The position numbers and the translations under genes were made by a program. 64,000 nucleotides of DNA, taken from an uncultured Gammaproteobacteria bacterium. Lineage in GTDB: Bacteria; Pseudomonadota; Gammaproteobacteria; Enterobacterales; Succinivibrionaceae. The stretch lies in NCBI GenBank assembly GCA_900315395.1, contig OMZC01000063.1, positions 58,155 through 122,154 of the forward strand. The letters are read 5' to 3'. The notes beneath the pieces were generated by a model. It was given only the letters and a program-made list of their open reading frames with translations. It ran no database searches and was not told the origin of the DNA. Positions 28,828 through 38,490 of this stretch are shown piece by piece. Position 1 is the first letter of the stretch; every line of letters begins with the position of its first letter.

Positions 28828-30285
28828 ATGAAGCAAAAAATAGACAAGAATTCAAAAGAAGCTCCTAAAGAAGCTCAGATAGAAAAAAGTCTAGAAGCTA
28901 ATAGCGATGAACAACAACGTTTAAAGCTAGAAGAAGAAACTAAAGCTATTCATAAGCAAGCAGAATTACTTCTTGAAGATGAAGCCAATCGTAAAAAGGC
29001 ATCTCAAGAGAAAACAACTTTATCTGGTGAAAAAGAACTTTCTGATAAAAAAGAAAAAACTACTACAGATAAAGACACAGAATTTAACAAAGATAATAGT
29101 ATGCAAAACAATACAAAAGATAACTCTCCTGAAAAAGCAGTTGTTTCTTCAAGAAACGACGAGTCTCAGATTAAATCACTTAAGTTCAAAGTAAATGCAC
29201 TTGCAGCTATCCTTGTTTTAACTATTGCAGGAGGCGTTTATGGTGCTTATCAGTTTGATAAACACAAGTATGATGATCTTGAGGTCATTACCAACAATTT
29301 AAAGACTACTGAGCAGAATATTCTGAATACACAAAACAAGATCAACGCTGTGTATACAGATATCCTAGAAAAGGATAAAAGAGCAGATATTCTTTTCTCT
29401 CAGAATGCTGATTTAAGATCGCAGAACAACGTTTTAAAGAACAATGAAGAAGCATTGCAAGAAAAAATTGAGGCTGCTGTTCTTAATACAGAAAAGATCA
29501 ACATCAGATTAAACAATTATGAGGATAGAAATCCTTATGACTGGTTTATTGCTCAGAGCTATTTCTTAGTATCAAATGCACAGAATATTTTGTCATTCTC
29601 TGACAATCTGCAGTCAGCACTGCTCAATTTAAAACAAGCTGATCTATTACTTGTAAAACTAGATGATCCAAAAGTAAAAGCTATTAGAGAAGCTATTATT
29701 CAAGACACTATTGCTCTGCAGAATTTACCTACTATTGATACTACTGGTATCTTCTTAAAATTAGACAGTATTTATAACAATACTGACAATATGCCTTTAA
29801 ACGAGTTCTTAAGTGCAAATTCAAAGGATGCCTTTAAGAAGGTAAATGAACCATCTGATCAGGTAAAAGATTGGAAACAGAATTTATGGACATCTGTTAA
29901 AGAGTTCTCTTCAAGATTCATTGAAGTTAGAAGAAGAGAAGATTCAGTTGTAAATCAGTTCTTGTCACCAGATCAGACCAAGATCTTACTTAAAAATATC
30001 AAGACAGAACTTCTTTTATCAAAGGTTGCTGTATTCAATCATGATGAGGATAGCTTCAACCACAACATCAAACAAATCCAAGACCATATCAGATCTTACT
30101 TTGATGTAAACAATGAAGTTGTCCAGAACAACCTAAAATCATTAGATGAACTAGCTGAACTAAAGATAAAACTTGATAAACCAGAACAGTTATCAAGCAT
30201 TAAGTTATTTAATTCTTTAGCGCAGGAAAAGTTCAATCTGTATGAAACTCAGAAAAAACAGCTAAAGGAAGGACAAAATGATTAA
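28828..30285 (+). CDS. hemX: HemX-family single-span membrane protein
   Basis: About 485 residues. A very charged Lys/Glu-rich cytoplasmic stretch (first ~115 residues) precedes one membrane helix (VNALAAILVLTIAGGVYGAY), then a coiled coil and a periplasmic domain with PYDWFIAQSYFLVSNAQ and LLLVKLDDP. These match E. coli HemX, which was annotated as uroporphyrinogen methyltransferase although it lacks the SAM-binding fold. The start is uncertain: ATGs at 28792, 28813, 28822 and 28828 are in frame, and 28828 is chosen for a GCGAGA at suitable distance. It overlaps hemY by eight bases. hemC and hemD, which precede it in E. coli, are absent. Confidence 0.85.
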   Translation: MKQKIDKNSKEAPKEAQIEKSLEANSDEQQRLKLEEETKAIHKQAELLLEDEANRKKASQEKTTLSGEKELSDKKEKTTTDKDTEFNKDNSMQNNTKDNSPEKAVVSSRNDESQIKSLKFKVNALAAILVLTIAGGVYGAYQFDKHKYDDLEVITNNLKTTEQNILNTQNKINAVYTDILEKDKRADILFSQNADLRSQNNVLKNNEEALQEKIEAAVLNTEKINIRLNNYEDRNPYDWFIAQSYFLVSNAQNILSFSDNLQSALLNLKQADLLLVKLDDPKVKAIREAIIQDTIALQNLPTIDTTGIFLKLDSIYNNTDNMPLNEFLSANSKDAFKKVNEPSDQVKDWKQNLWTSVKEFSSRFIEVRRREDSVVNQFLSPDQTKILLKNIKTELLLSKVAVFNHDEDSFNHNIKQIQDHIRSYFDVNNEVVQNNLKSLDELAELKIKLDKPEQLSSIKLFNSLAQEKFNLYETQKKQLKEGQND

Positions 30286-31483
30286 ACTAATCTTAGTCAT
30301 CTTATTTACTAGCATAGCTGTTATTCTAGGACCTCTGCTTGCAGACAGTCAGGGGTTTGTTCACATTGCTACTAACTCAAAAATTATTGAAACCTCAATT
30401 ACAACAGCAGTTGTAATCTACCTTTTGAGTGTATTCATAATTTTTGTTGTTTATTCTCTTTTAAAGAAAATCTACCTCGTACCAAGGGGAACTTTAAGAG
30501 CTTTTAAATTAAGAGCTAGCAAAAAGAAATTATCTCAACAGGATGAAGCTGAGATCTACTTTGAGCAAGGTGAGTATGAAAAAGCATTAGCTTTATTCAA
30601 ACACATCAACTCTATTAAAAAGATGTCTGAAAAATCTCTTTTAACAGCAGCTCAGTGCGCTTTTCACATTGGCTTGTACGACTACACCAGACAAGCTTTA
30701 GATGAAGCTGAAAAAAGAGGTAAAAACGTCAAACTTGCAGCTGAAGTTGTAAGAGCAAAATTAAACTTAGATATTGGTAATCCTAAAGCTTCATTAGAGT
30801 TTTTAGAGCAGACCAAAGGTAATCTATCAAATGCTTCTGTTTTACGTATGTTCGTAAAATGCTATAGCGAATTAGGTCTTACAGATAAGATCGTAGCTAT
30901 TTCAAAAGAACTTGTTAAGAACAAGGTCTTAACTGAAGATGAAGCTAGAAAGTACTATTTAAAGAACATACAGGAAAAATTATCTAAAGCATCAACCATT
31001 GATGAGGTAGATAATTGCTTTAAAGACTTAACTAAGAATGACAAGAAAGAGCCTAAGATCATCAGTGCTTTCATTTATAAGATGATTAAACTAGGCGATG
31101 TAAACCATGCTAAAACCTTGTCTTTAACCTTATTAAAACAAGATCCTGATCCATCATTCTTAGACAGTATTTCTACTTGGGAAATTGCAATTCCTGATGT
31201 CTTAGTATCCTTAAAGAAATATGCTGCTAAGAATATGATCACAACTCAGGTAAACCTGCCTTTATTAAAGGCAATGGCTAACCTTGAGTATAAGTCTGGT
31301 TTATTAAGAGATGCTTTAGCTGATTACAAACAGGCTTTATCTATTGAGCAAAGTCCTGATCTTTATATTAGAGTTGGCACCATTTTAACAGGCCTTCAGA
31401 ACTACCCTGAAGCTACGGAGTATTTTGCTCGTGCAAATTCACTGTATTCAGAAGAAAAGAGCCTAGCTTTAGTAAGCAAGTAA
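30278..31483 (+). CDS. hemY: HemY-family TPR membrane protein
   Basis: The 401-residue protein has two N-terminal membrane helices (near 2-21 and 40-63). The following soluble part is built of TPR-like helical repeats, for example EIYFEQGEYEKALALF and RVGTILTGLQNYPEATEYFARA. It matches the E. coli HemY family, linked to late haem biogenesis by operon position but without a proven activity. GGAAGG lies before the ATG. A strong bidirectional terminator follows. Confidence 0.88.
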   Translation: MIKLILVILFTSIAVILGPLLADSQGFVHIATNSKIIETSITTAVVIYLLSVFIIFVVYSLLKKIYLVPRGTLRAFKLRASKKKLSQQDEAEIYFEQGEYEKALALFKHINSIKKMSEKSLLTAAQCAFHIGLYDYTRQALDEAEKRGKNVKLAAEVVRAKLNLDIGNPKASLEFLEQTKGNLSNASVLRMFVKCYSELGLTDKIVAISKELVKNKVLTEDEARKYYLKNIQEKLSKASTIDEVDNCFKDLTKNDKKEPKIISAFIYKMIKLGDVNHAKTLSLTLLKQDPDPSFLDSISTWEIAIPDVLVSLKKYAAKNMITTQVNLPLLKAMANLEYKSGLLRDALADYKQALSIEQSPDLYIRVGTILTGLQNYPEATEYFARANSLYSEEKSLALVSK

Positions 31484-31500
31484 GCTTTAGTCTCATCCAA

Positions 31501-31549
31501 CAAAAAACGCTACTTCAAAGTACAAACTCTGAAGTAGCGTTTTTGTTTT
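31501..31549. terminator. Bidirectional terminator between hemY and the ilvA-linked gene
   Basis: The AAAAACGCTACTTCA arm (31503-31517) pairs with TGAAGTAGCGTTTTT (31530-31544). Both strands read out into a T-run, so it serves hemXY on the plus strand and ilvDA plus the small gene on the minus strand. Confidence 0.9.
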
Positions 31550-31564
31550 CAAATCTTATAAAGT

Positions 31565-31999
31565 CTAGTACAACTGTGCCCTAGACTGTTTTTTCAAAGT
31601 TTCCTCAAGCTTTAGTTTTTGATTAGCTCTGTTGAACAGAGTCTTTAAATCATCTTCTGAAACTTTTCCACAAGCTTTGAATAAAAGATAAGATCTGCCA
31701 TCAAAATAAGTAACGAGTCCAGAACAAGGAGCGTTATCCACGAATTTAAACGAAAAACCTCTAAGATCTATAACTGGTTTTAAATCCCATCCTTGATAAC
31801 TATCCATTATGTATTGAGCATAATCTTTAGTTGTTGATAGGTTTACTACAGGATTAACAATAGACAGTGATGCCTGACCATTGCCATCTGTTTTCTCATA
31901 AGTTACAGAGCTATTGGTAATAAACTCGTCATAATCAGACTCAGCAGAAATAGCTACTGCTGAGACTAACAATAATGATAACGCTAATGCCTTTTTCAT
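31565..31999 (-). CDS. Small exported protein of unknown function coupled to ilvA
   Basis: I do not recognise this 144-residue protein. It has a clear signal peptide (Lys2-Lys3, hydrophobic core, likely cleavage after AISA at residue 19). The mature part has two cysteines (C92 and C110) that could form a disulfide, and a Lys/Gln-rich end. Its ATG shares one base with the ilvA stop (TAATG), so translation is probably coupled to threonine deaminase. A periplasmic protein in an amino acid biosynthesis operon is unusual. It could simply be a passenger gene. Confidence 0.75.
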   Translation of the reverse strand: MKKALALSLLLVSAVAISAESDYDEFITNSSVTYEKTDGNGQASLSIVNPVVNLSTTKDYAQYIMDSYQGWDLKPVIDLRGFSFKFVDNAPCSGLVTYFDGRSYLLFKACGKVSEDDLKTLFNRANQKLKLEETLKKQSRAQLY

Positions 32000-33525
32000 T
32001 ACTTAATTAACTGCTGATAAGCTGTATTTGATGTTACTTCCTCAACTGGGTAACCAAATGACTTGATAACCTCGTTGATGCCCTCTTCCTTACCAGTTAC
32101 ATCAAAGCCACACAGTACAGAGCAGAACTCTAGACCGGTGATTCTGAAGTGGAACAAGGTAATGTTATATGAATTACCTAATGTCTCTAAGAAACGTAAT
32201 AGAGCATTTGAAGTTGCAGGGAACTCAAACAGATACAGTCTTTCGTTTAACTTAGTTGAAGGATGACCACCAACCATGTAACGTAAGTGATCCTTTGCTA
32301 AAGAATCGTCGGTAAGATCTGTTACTAAGTAACCATTCTTCTTTAAAGACTTGCAGATCTCGTTTAGTTCTTTCTTACCTTCTGTTAACTCAACTGAAGC
32401 AAATACTCTTGCTCTGTCTGAGTTGTTGTAACGATAACTAAACTCGGTCACAACTCTATCGCCGATGCTCTTAGTAAAGTCTAAGAATGATCCGCTCTTT
32501 TCAGGAATTTCAACAGATAAGATACCCTCTGACATCTCACCTACATCACAACGCTCAGCTACCATACGTAAAGTATGGAACTTAACATTTGCACCTGACA
32601 GAATTGCAATGTGATTGCCAGACTTGATGTTGTTTTCTCTTACGTATTTCTTAAGACCAGCCAATGACAAAGCACCGCTTGGCTCTGCAATAGCACGAGT
32701 ATCATCAAAGATATCCTTCATAGCAGCACAGATTTCATCGTTAGAGCAGGTAACGATATCATCTAAGTACTTGCTTAATACTCTAAAGGTCTCAGTACCA
32801 GCCTTGCTTACAGCAACACCGTCAGCAAAGTGAGATACATAGCCAATATCAACTGGTTTACCAGCTTTAAGAGCAGCTTTCATACATGCACTGCCCTCAG
32901 CCTCAACACCGATTACCTTTACATGTGGTAATAGTGACTTTATGTAAACAGCAATACCTGCTGCTAATCCGCCACCACCAATCTGAACATAGATGGTATC
33001 GATGTTATCGCACTGACCAATTAACTCATGAGCGATAGTACCCTGACCAGCAATAACATCAGGATCATCGTAAGGAGGGATCATAGTTAATCCCTTCTTC
33101 TTTGATAACTGCTGAGCATAGTCATAAGACTCATTAAAGCTGTCACCATAAAGAACTACTTCAGCACCGTAATTTCTTACAGCGTCGATCTTAAGATCTG
33201 GAGTAGTTGTAGGCATAACGATTACAGCTTTAATACCTAACTTTTTAGCTGATAAAGCAACACCCTGTGCGTGGTTACCAGCTGAAGCTGTAACAATACC
33301 AGCCTTTAGCTGATTCTCATCTAAGTTCTTAATCTTATGGTATGCACCACGAAGCTTAAATGAGTGGATCTTCTGGTAATCTTCACGCTTTAAAAGTACA
33401 TTCACACCTAATCTTGAAGATAAGCTCTCAAGATTCTGTAAAGGTGTCACCTTTACTAGATCATAAATTCTTGCAAGCAGGATCTTCTTTAGATATGCTT
33501 GAGAATCTAACTGTTTTTCAGCCAT
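31999..33525 (-). CDS. ilvA: Biosynthetic threonine ammonia-lyase
   Basis: The 508-residue PLP enzyme converts threonine to 2-oxobutyrate, the first isoleucine step. PLP lysine K57 lies in SFKLRGAY and the phosphate loop is GGGGLAAG. Two C-terminal ACT-like regulatory domains follow, including LYLFEFPATSNALLRFLE and ITLFHFR, so it is the isoleucine-inhibited type rather than catabolic TdcB. It follows ilvD after one base and overlaps the next gene by one base. Confidence 0.96.
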   Translation of the reverse strand: MAEKQLDSQAYLKKILLARIYDLVKVTPLQNLESLSSRLGVNVLLKREDYQKIHSFKLRGAYHKIKNLDENQLKAGIVTASAGNHAQGVALSAKKLGIKAVIVMPTTTPDLKIDAVRNYGAEVVLYGDSFNESYDYAQQLSKKKGLTMIPPYDDPDVIAGQGTIAHELIGQCDNIDTIYVQIGGGGLAAGIAVYIKSLLPHVKVIGVEAEGSACMKAALKAGKPVDIGYVSHFADGVAVSKAGTETFRVLSKYLDDIVTCSNDEICAAMKDIFDDTRAIAEPSGALSLAGLKKYVRENNIKSGNHIAILSGANVKFHTLRMVAERCDVGEMSEGILSVEIPEKSGSFLDFTKSIGDRVVTEFSYRYNNSDRARVFASVELTEGKKELNEICKSLKKNGYLVTDLTDDSLAKDHLRYMVGGHPSTKLNERLYLFEFPATSNALLRFLETLGNSYNITLFHFRITGLEFCSVLCGFDVTGKEEGINEVIKSFGYPVEEVTSNTAYQQLIK

Positions 33526-33526
33526 C

Positions 33527-35377
33527 TTATAGACCCTCTAACTTGCTACGATCACGAACGCCACCCTTGTCAGCGCTTGATGCTAATTTACCGAATGCCT
33601 TTAGAGCAAATGAGATTTCTCTATCTCTGCCAACTGGCTGCCATGCATCCTTACCCTTAGCTTCCATAGCCTTTCTTCTCTTAGCTAATTCTTCATCACT
33701 AACAGCCATTCTGATGGTACGATTAGGAATATCAATTTCGATTAAATCGTTCTCTTCTAGAAGACCGATGTTACCGCCATTAGCAGCCTCTGGTGATACG
33801 TGACCAATTGATAGACCTGATGAACCACCTGAGAAACGACCATCGGTAACTAAGGCACATTCTTTACCTAAGCCTACTGACTTAATGTAAGAAGTTGGGT
33901 ATAGCATCTCCTGCATACCAGGACCACCACGAGGACCTTCGTAACGAATAATTACAACGTCACCAGCCTTAACCTTGCCACCTAAAATACCTTCAACACC
34001 AGCTTCCTGGCTCTCGAAGATTCTTGCAGGACCTACAAACTTAAGAATTGACTTATCAACACCTGCGGTCTTTACGATACAACCGTTGATTGCTAAGTTA
34101 CCGTATAGAACAGCTAGACCACCATCCTTTGAGTAAGCATGCTCAAAGTCATGAATACAGCCATTAGTTCTGTCTGTATCTAACTTATCTGTAGTGTTGT
34201 TCTGTGAGAAAGCAACGATGTTGTACTTGCCACCTGCGCATGCACTGTAGAACTTCTTGATTTCAGGATCTGTAGTCTTTTCTAGATCATACTTATCAAT
34301 CTGCTCACCAATGGTCATACCTAAAACAGTCTTGCTGCCTTCGTGGATTAAACCATTCTTCTTTAACTGAGCCATGATATTCATAATGCCACCGGCATTA
34401 TGTAAGTCTTCCATATGCCACTCATGGGTTGATGGAGACATCTTGCAGATGTGAGGGATCTTACGTGATAGTCTGTCAATATCAGCCATAGTAAAATCAA
34501 CACCTGCTTCCTGAGCTACTGCTAATAAGTGAAGAACTGTATTAGTTGAACCACCCATTGCAATATCAAGGCTCATTGCATTCTCAAAGGTATCTTTGGT
34601 TGCAATTGAACGAGGTAAAACGCTCTTATCACCATGCTCGTAGTAAGCTTTAGCCATCTCAACAATGCGGTGAGCTGCTTTTACGAATAATTCTTTTCTA
34701 AATGCATGAGTTGCAACTAAAGAACCGTTGCCTGGTAATGATAGACCTAAAGCTTCGGTTAATGAGTTCATTGAGTTTGCTGTAAACATACCTGAACATG
34801 AACCGCAGGTAGGACATGCAGCAGACTCAACAGCATTAACCTCTTCATCTGATACATTTGGCTCTGCTGATACAATCATTGCATCAATTAAGTCAACTTT
34901 GTGGTCACAGCCTTTTACACGGCCAGCTTCCATAGGACCACCTGAAACAAAGATTACAGGGATGTTCAAGCGCATTGCTGCCATTAACATACCTGGAGTT
35001 ACTTTGTCGCAGTTAGAAATACATACTAAAGCATCTGCCTTATGAGCATTTACCATGTACTCAACAGAGTCTGCGATAATATCTCTACTTGGTAAAGAAT
35101 AAAGCATGCCAGTATGACCCATTGCAATACCGTCATCTACTGCAATAGTATTGAATTCTTTAGCAATACCGCCAGCCTTTTCGATTTCTTTTACTACCAA
35201 TTGACCTACATCATGTAAGTGAACATGACCTGGAACGAACTGTGTGAAAGAGTTTGCAACCGCAATAATAGGCTTACCAAAATCCTCATCTTTTACGCCA
35301 GTTGCCTTCCATAATGCACGGGCACCTGCCATGATTTTGCCTTCATAGGTAACCTTTGAACGGTAATTATTAGACAT
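33527..35377 (-). CDS. ilvD: Dihydroxy-acid dehydratase
   Basis: The 616-residue iron-sulfur enzyme makes the branched 2-oxo acids. Cluster cysteines sit in VCISNCDK (C119, C123) and [21 protein letters not shown] is near the C terminus. Length matches E. coli IlvD. It is tightly joined to ilvA. A terminator separates it from ilvE, and a small AAGACA/TGTCTT hairpin (35408-35427) lies in its leader. Confidence 0.97.
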   Translation of the reverse strand: MSNNYRSKVTYEGKIMAGARALWKATGVKDEDFGKPIIAVANSFTQFVPGHVHLHDVGQLVVKEIEKAGGIAKEFNTIAVDDGIAMGHTGMLYSLPSRDIIADSVEYMVNAHKADALVCISNCDKVTPGMLMAAMRLNIPVIFVSGGPMEAGRVKGCDHKVDLIDAMIVSAEPNVSDEEVNAVESAACPTCGSCSGMFTANSMNSLTEALGLSLPGNGSLVATHAFRKELFVKAAHRIVEMAKAYYEHGDKSVLPRSIATKDTFENAMSLDIAMGGSTNTVLHLLAVAQEAGVDFTMADIDRLSRKIPHICKMSPSTHEWHMEDLHNAGGIMNIMAQLKKNGLIHEGSKTVLGMTIGEQIDKYDLEKTTDPEIKKFYSACAGGKYNIVAFSQNNTTDKLDTDRTNGCIHDFEHAYSKDGGLAVLYGNLAINGCIVKTAGVDKSILKFVGPARIFESQEAGVEGILGGKVKAGDVVIIRYEGPRGGPGMQEMLYPTSYIKSVGLGKECALVTDGRFSGGSSGLSIGHVSPEAANGGNIGLLEENDLIEIDIPNRTIRMAVSDEELAKRRKAMEAKGKDAWQPVGRDREISFALKAFGKLASSADKGGVRDRSKLEGL

Positions 35378-35466
35378 ATGCAGTATTCCTTTATATAAAA
35401 CTAGACTAAGACAAATAAATATGTCTTCAAATAGATTTGCGCTGTTAGTAGTTTATTTTGAATTGT

Positions 35467-35498
35467 AATAAAAGACCCACATCCTTAGGGTGTGGGTC
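35467..35498 (-). terminator. Intrinsic terminator between ilvE and ilvD
   Basis: GACCCACA (35474-35481) pairs with TGTGGGTC (35491-35498) around nine bases, and the minus-strand read-out is TTTTATTAC. It should separate ilvE from ilvDA, unlike the continuous E. coli ilvEDA transcript. Confidence 0.8.
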
Positions 35499-35515
35499 GA
35501 TATGTAAATTTTATT

Positions 35516-36445
35516 TTACTTGTTTACAGGGGTTAACCAACCGTACTTATCTTCGGTCTCGCCTCTTACAACAGCGAAGAATGCCTTCTGTAACTTCTCG
35601 GTGATAGGACCACGGCAACCGCAACCAACATCGATACCATCAACTGAAGCAATAGGAGTGATTTCTGCTGCAGTACCAGTGAAGAACATCTCATCTGCTA
35701 AGTAAACCATTTCACGTGGGATTGGCTGATAACGAACTTCGTAGCCTAAATCCTGTGCAACACGAGTTACAGCATCACGAGTGATACCTGGTAATAGACC
35801 TGAAGTGTTAGGAGAAGTATATAGAACACCGTTCTTTACGAAGAATACGTTCTCACCTGAACCTTCTGAAACGTAACCGTTAGTATCTAAAGCGATAGCC
35901 TCAGTGTAACCATTGTTGGTGCACTCGTTAGCAATCAGGATTGATGATAGGTAGTTACCTGCAGCCTTTGCCTCTGTAGGAATTGTATCAGGAGCTAAAC
36001 GTCTCCATGAAGAAACGCAAACTTTAATACCTTTCTTCATACCTTCTTCACCAAGGTAAGCACCCCATGGTAAAGCACAAACCATAGCATCAGCATTTAC
36101 GCCTTTCTTGAACTTAACACCTAAGCCAACTTCACCCATGAAGATCAATGGACGAATGTAACCATACTCAAGACCATTCTCTGAGATAACTTTCTTACAA
36201 GCATCCATAACTTCTTCTTTAGTCTGAGCTACAGGGAAGCGGTAAATCTTTGCTGAGTTGAATAAACGATCAATGTGATCCTTTAAACGGAAAATCTGAG
36301 GGCCATTCTTAGTAGCATAAGCTCTAATACCTTCAAACACTGCTGAACCATAATGAAGAGCGTGAGCTGTAACGTGAACTTTAGCGTCTGCCCATGGAAC
36401 CATCTTGCCGTTAAACCAAATGTACTTGGTAGTGTCTGAATTCAT
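35516..36445 (-). CDS. ilvE: Branched-chain amino acid aminotransferase
   Basis: The 309-residue PLP fold IV enzyme transaminates the last step of valine, leucine and isoleucine synthesis. The PLP lysine is K160 in PTEAKAAGNY. HYGSAVFEGIRAY, EGSGENVF and FFTGTAAEITP are family signatures. It precedes ilvDA in the E. coli order but is separated from them by a terminator. Confidence 0.96.
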   Translation of the reverse strand: MNSDTTKYIWFNGKMVPWADAKVHVTAHALHYGSAVFEGIRAYATKNGPQIFRLKDHIDRLFNSAKIYRFPVAQTKEEVMDACKKVISENGLEYGYIRPLIFMGEVGLGVKFKKGVNADAMVCALPWGAYLGEEGMKKGIKVCVSSWRRLAPDTIPTEAKAAGNYLSSILIANECTNNGYTEAIALDTNGYVSEGSGENVFFVKNGVLYTSPNTSGLLPGITRDAVTRVAQDLGYEVRYQPIPREMVYLADEMFFTGTAAEITPIASVDGIDVGCGCRGPITEKLQKAFFAVVRGETEDKYGWLTPVNK

Positions 36446-36760
36446 TTTTAAATCCTCAACTAATTAAAATAAAAGGTCCTACTGTTATTAGTAGTACTAG
36501 TAGCAGATTTTATCATTTTCATGAATGCGTTACTCTATTGCACAACTTATTTGATTAACTATTTTCAAATAACTCATTTTCGAATAACGGTTACTTCATC
36601 AAATAAGTTTGTAAATTCCGCTCTAGTTTATGTTCAAGATTATATATCAAAAAACGGAACATAGTTAATATTATGTTCTAATTTTTGCAAAAATAACTAT
36701 TTCTAAAAAATCTTGTTACAATAAGCACAATTTTTTCTGATAGTGAGGCGATTAAACTCA
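36446..36760 (-). promoter_or_regulatory. ilvE/yihG divergent intergenic region with a possible ilvE leader
   Basis: These 315 bases are AT-rich. On the minus strand a short frame beginning MKMIKSATSTTNN (ATG at 36522, ends just before ilvE) overlaps a hairpin CTACT-AATAAC-AGTAG followed by GACCTTTTATTTT. That is attenuator-like, but the peptide is not rich in Ile, Leu or Val. I see no other feature. Confidence 0.3.
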
Positions 36761-37675
36761 ATGATTTCCTTTTTACCAAGTCCAATTCTATTGGTTATAA
36801 ATTGCATTCTGATCTCGCTGAATGTAATTGTTATTGCTACACCTATGATGGTTTTAGGTGTTTTCAAATTCTTACTGCCATTCCACTTCGTTGCAATTGC
36901 TATTGAAAAGTGCAACTACTATCTTTATAAGATTTGGGTATTCGATAACAGAGTAATTATCAGACTTACCAATAACATTAAATGGCACATAACTGGCGAT
37001 AAAATTCCAACCACCAAGAAGTCATGTATCATTATCAGTAACCACATCAGCTGGCTGGATATTCTGTTTATTGGTTGCGTATATAAAGGTAATGTTCCAA
37101 CAACCAAATTCTTTATGAAGCACTCTTTAATCTATATTCCTTTTGCAGGCCTTGCTTGCTATGCTTTAGGCATGCCTTTCTTAAGACGCTATCCAAAAGA
37201 AAAACTATTAAAAAATCCTAAGTTAAGAACTAAGGATATTGAAACTACAAGAGCTGCTTGTAAGAGACTTATTGATTTTCCTACAACTTTAATTAACTTT
37301 GCCGAAGGTAGTCGTTACACTCCTGAAAAGGCAAAGAAAGCACGTTCTCCATACAAACACTTATTACCACCTAAAGTAGCATCATTAGGTGTAGCTTTAA
37401 GTGAGATCGGCAATAAAGTAGATTACATCTTTAACAATACTTTCTACTATCCAGATAATCAAAAGAAAGCTTTTGTGGATATGTTAAAAGGCAGAGTTAA
37501 AAACGTATATGTAAATGTTGAAATCATGGAGAAAACTCCTGAGCTTGAAGGCAATTATCTTGAAGATAAACAGTACAAGCATGAGTTCACAATGTACGTA
37601 AGAGATCTGTGGGATAAAAAAGATAAGCTACTAGATAAGATACATCAAGACTACGAAGAGAGCATGAAGAAGTAG
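36761..37675 (+). CDS. yihG: 1-acylglycerol-3-phosphate acyltransferase-like protein (YihG)
   Basis: The protein of 304 residues (310 if GTG 36743 is used) has N-terminal membrane helices and the PlsC acyltransferase motifs NHISWLD (H-X4-D), a later NFAEGSRYT block and PFLRRY. It corresponds to E. coli YihG (310 residues), an accessory acyltransferase that acylates lysophosphatidic acid. The neighbouring dsbA is also its neighbour in E. coli. ATG 36761 is preferred, with GAGGCG upstream. Confidence 0.87.
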   Translation: MISFLPSPILLVINCILISLNVIVIATPMMVLGVFKFLLPFHFVAIAIEKCNYYLYKIWVFDNRVIIRLTNNIKWHITGDKIPTTKKSCIIISNHISWLDILFIGCVYKGNVPTTKFFMKHSLIYIPFAGLACYALGMPFLRRYPKEKLLKNPKLRTKDIETTRAACKRLIDFPTTLINFAEGSRYTPEKAKKARSPYKHLLPPKVASLGVALSEIGNKVDYIFNNTFYYPDNQKKAFVDMLKGRVKNVYVNVEIMEKTPELEGNYLEDKQYKHEFTMYVRDLWDKKDKLLDKIHQDYEESMKK

Positions 37676-37701
37676 TAAACGTCAGAGAAAAGAATTGAAG
37701 G

Positions 37702-37735
37702 AAGCTCTAGCCTTGGCTAGAGCTTTTTTTGTTTT
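37702..37735 (+). terminator. Intrinsic terminator of yihG
   Basis: AGCTCTAGC pairs with GCTAGAGCT across a four-base loop (37703-37724), followed by TTTTTTTG. It reaches the end of the convergent dsbA frame. Confidence 0.85.
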
Positions 37736-38351
37736 ACGGCAAGGTTAATAGATAAGCTACTAAAGCTTCATAATCTTCAATTGACTCAAGATTATCAGTC
37801 TTTACTAGGTACTTACCATTAACTACGATTTCTGGAACAGCATCGATTTTCATCTCTTTAGTATGTCTATCATACTCAGCTACTTTTGCCTGAGTTACAA
37901 AAGAGTTATAGATCTGCTCATACTTTTCAGAAGGAACACCTAAACTTTCAAATAATTCTACAAAGTAATCATGATCTTCAGGAATATCCTGTTTTACATG
38001 AATTCTATTAAAAAGCTCTTCTTTTAATTCATTTTCGATTTCTAGGTTGATAGCTACTGCATAGGCTTTCTGAGATTCAACACCAACATCACCACCGATT
38101 AAACCTACAGGATTAACAATAAATTTAGCTTTACCCTTAAAGAATTCAGCCATCTGTGAAAAAGGCTTTTCCATTGCAAAGCAATGAGAGCAGAAGAATG
38201 AAAAGAACTCTCTGATTTCAGGCTCAACAGTTTTATTTGTTGCTCTGATTTCGTAATCCTGACCTTCTTTATAATCACGTGCCTGAGCACTTGAGATAAA
38301 GAAAATTGACAATACTAACAAGGTAAATGCTTTACCAAGAAATTTAAACAT
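37734..38351 (-). CDS. dsbA: Thiol:disulfide interchange protein DsbA
   Basis: The 205-residue periplasmic oxidase has a signal peptide (residues 1 to about 25, SSAQA). The active site is CSHC at 54-57, where E. coli has CPHC, and the cis-proline loop is AVPEIVVNG. The Ser in place of Pro between the cysteines may tune its redox potential. The ATG at 38351 is used because the 33 residues upstream are not signal-peptide-like and an AGGAT lies before it. Confidence 0.93.
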   Translation of the reverse strand: MFKFLGKAFTLLVLSIFFISSAQARDYKEGQDYEIRATNKTVEPEIREFFSFFCSHCFAMEKPFSQMAEFFKGKAKFIVNPVGLIGGDVGVESQKAYAVAINLEIENELKEELFNRIHVKQDIPEDHDYFVELFESLGVPSEKYEQIYNSFVTQAKVAEYDRHTKEMKIDAVPEIVVNGKYLVKTDNLESIEDYEALVAYLLTLP

Positions 38352-38490
38352 ATGATTTTCTATCCTATATGAAATGCAGCAAAAGCGTAACTGTGCAAAA
38401 TTATTTATCGCACTTACTTTTTTGTCAATTAGACAAAATGTTATCAACACAAACCGTCATCAAGACTCATTATAAAAGACAAAACTTAGC

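Noticed and set aside
33360-33803. 147-codon plus-strand frame across the ilvA/ilvD junction
   Set aside because: It lies fully antisense to two highly conserved genes and has no recognisable domain.
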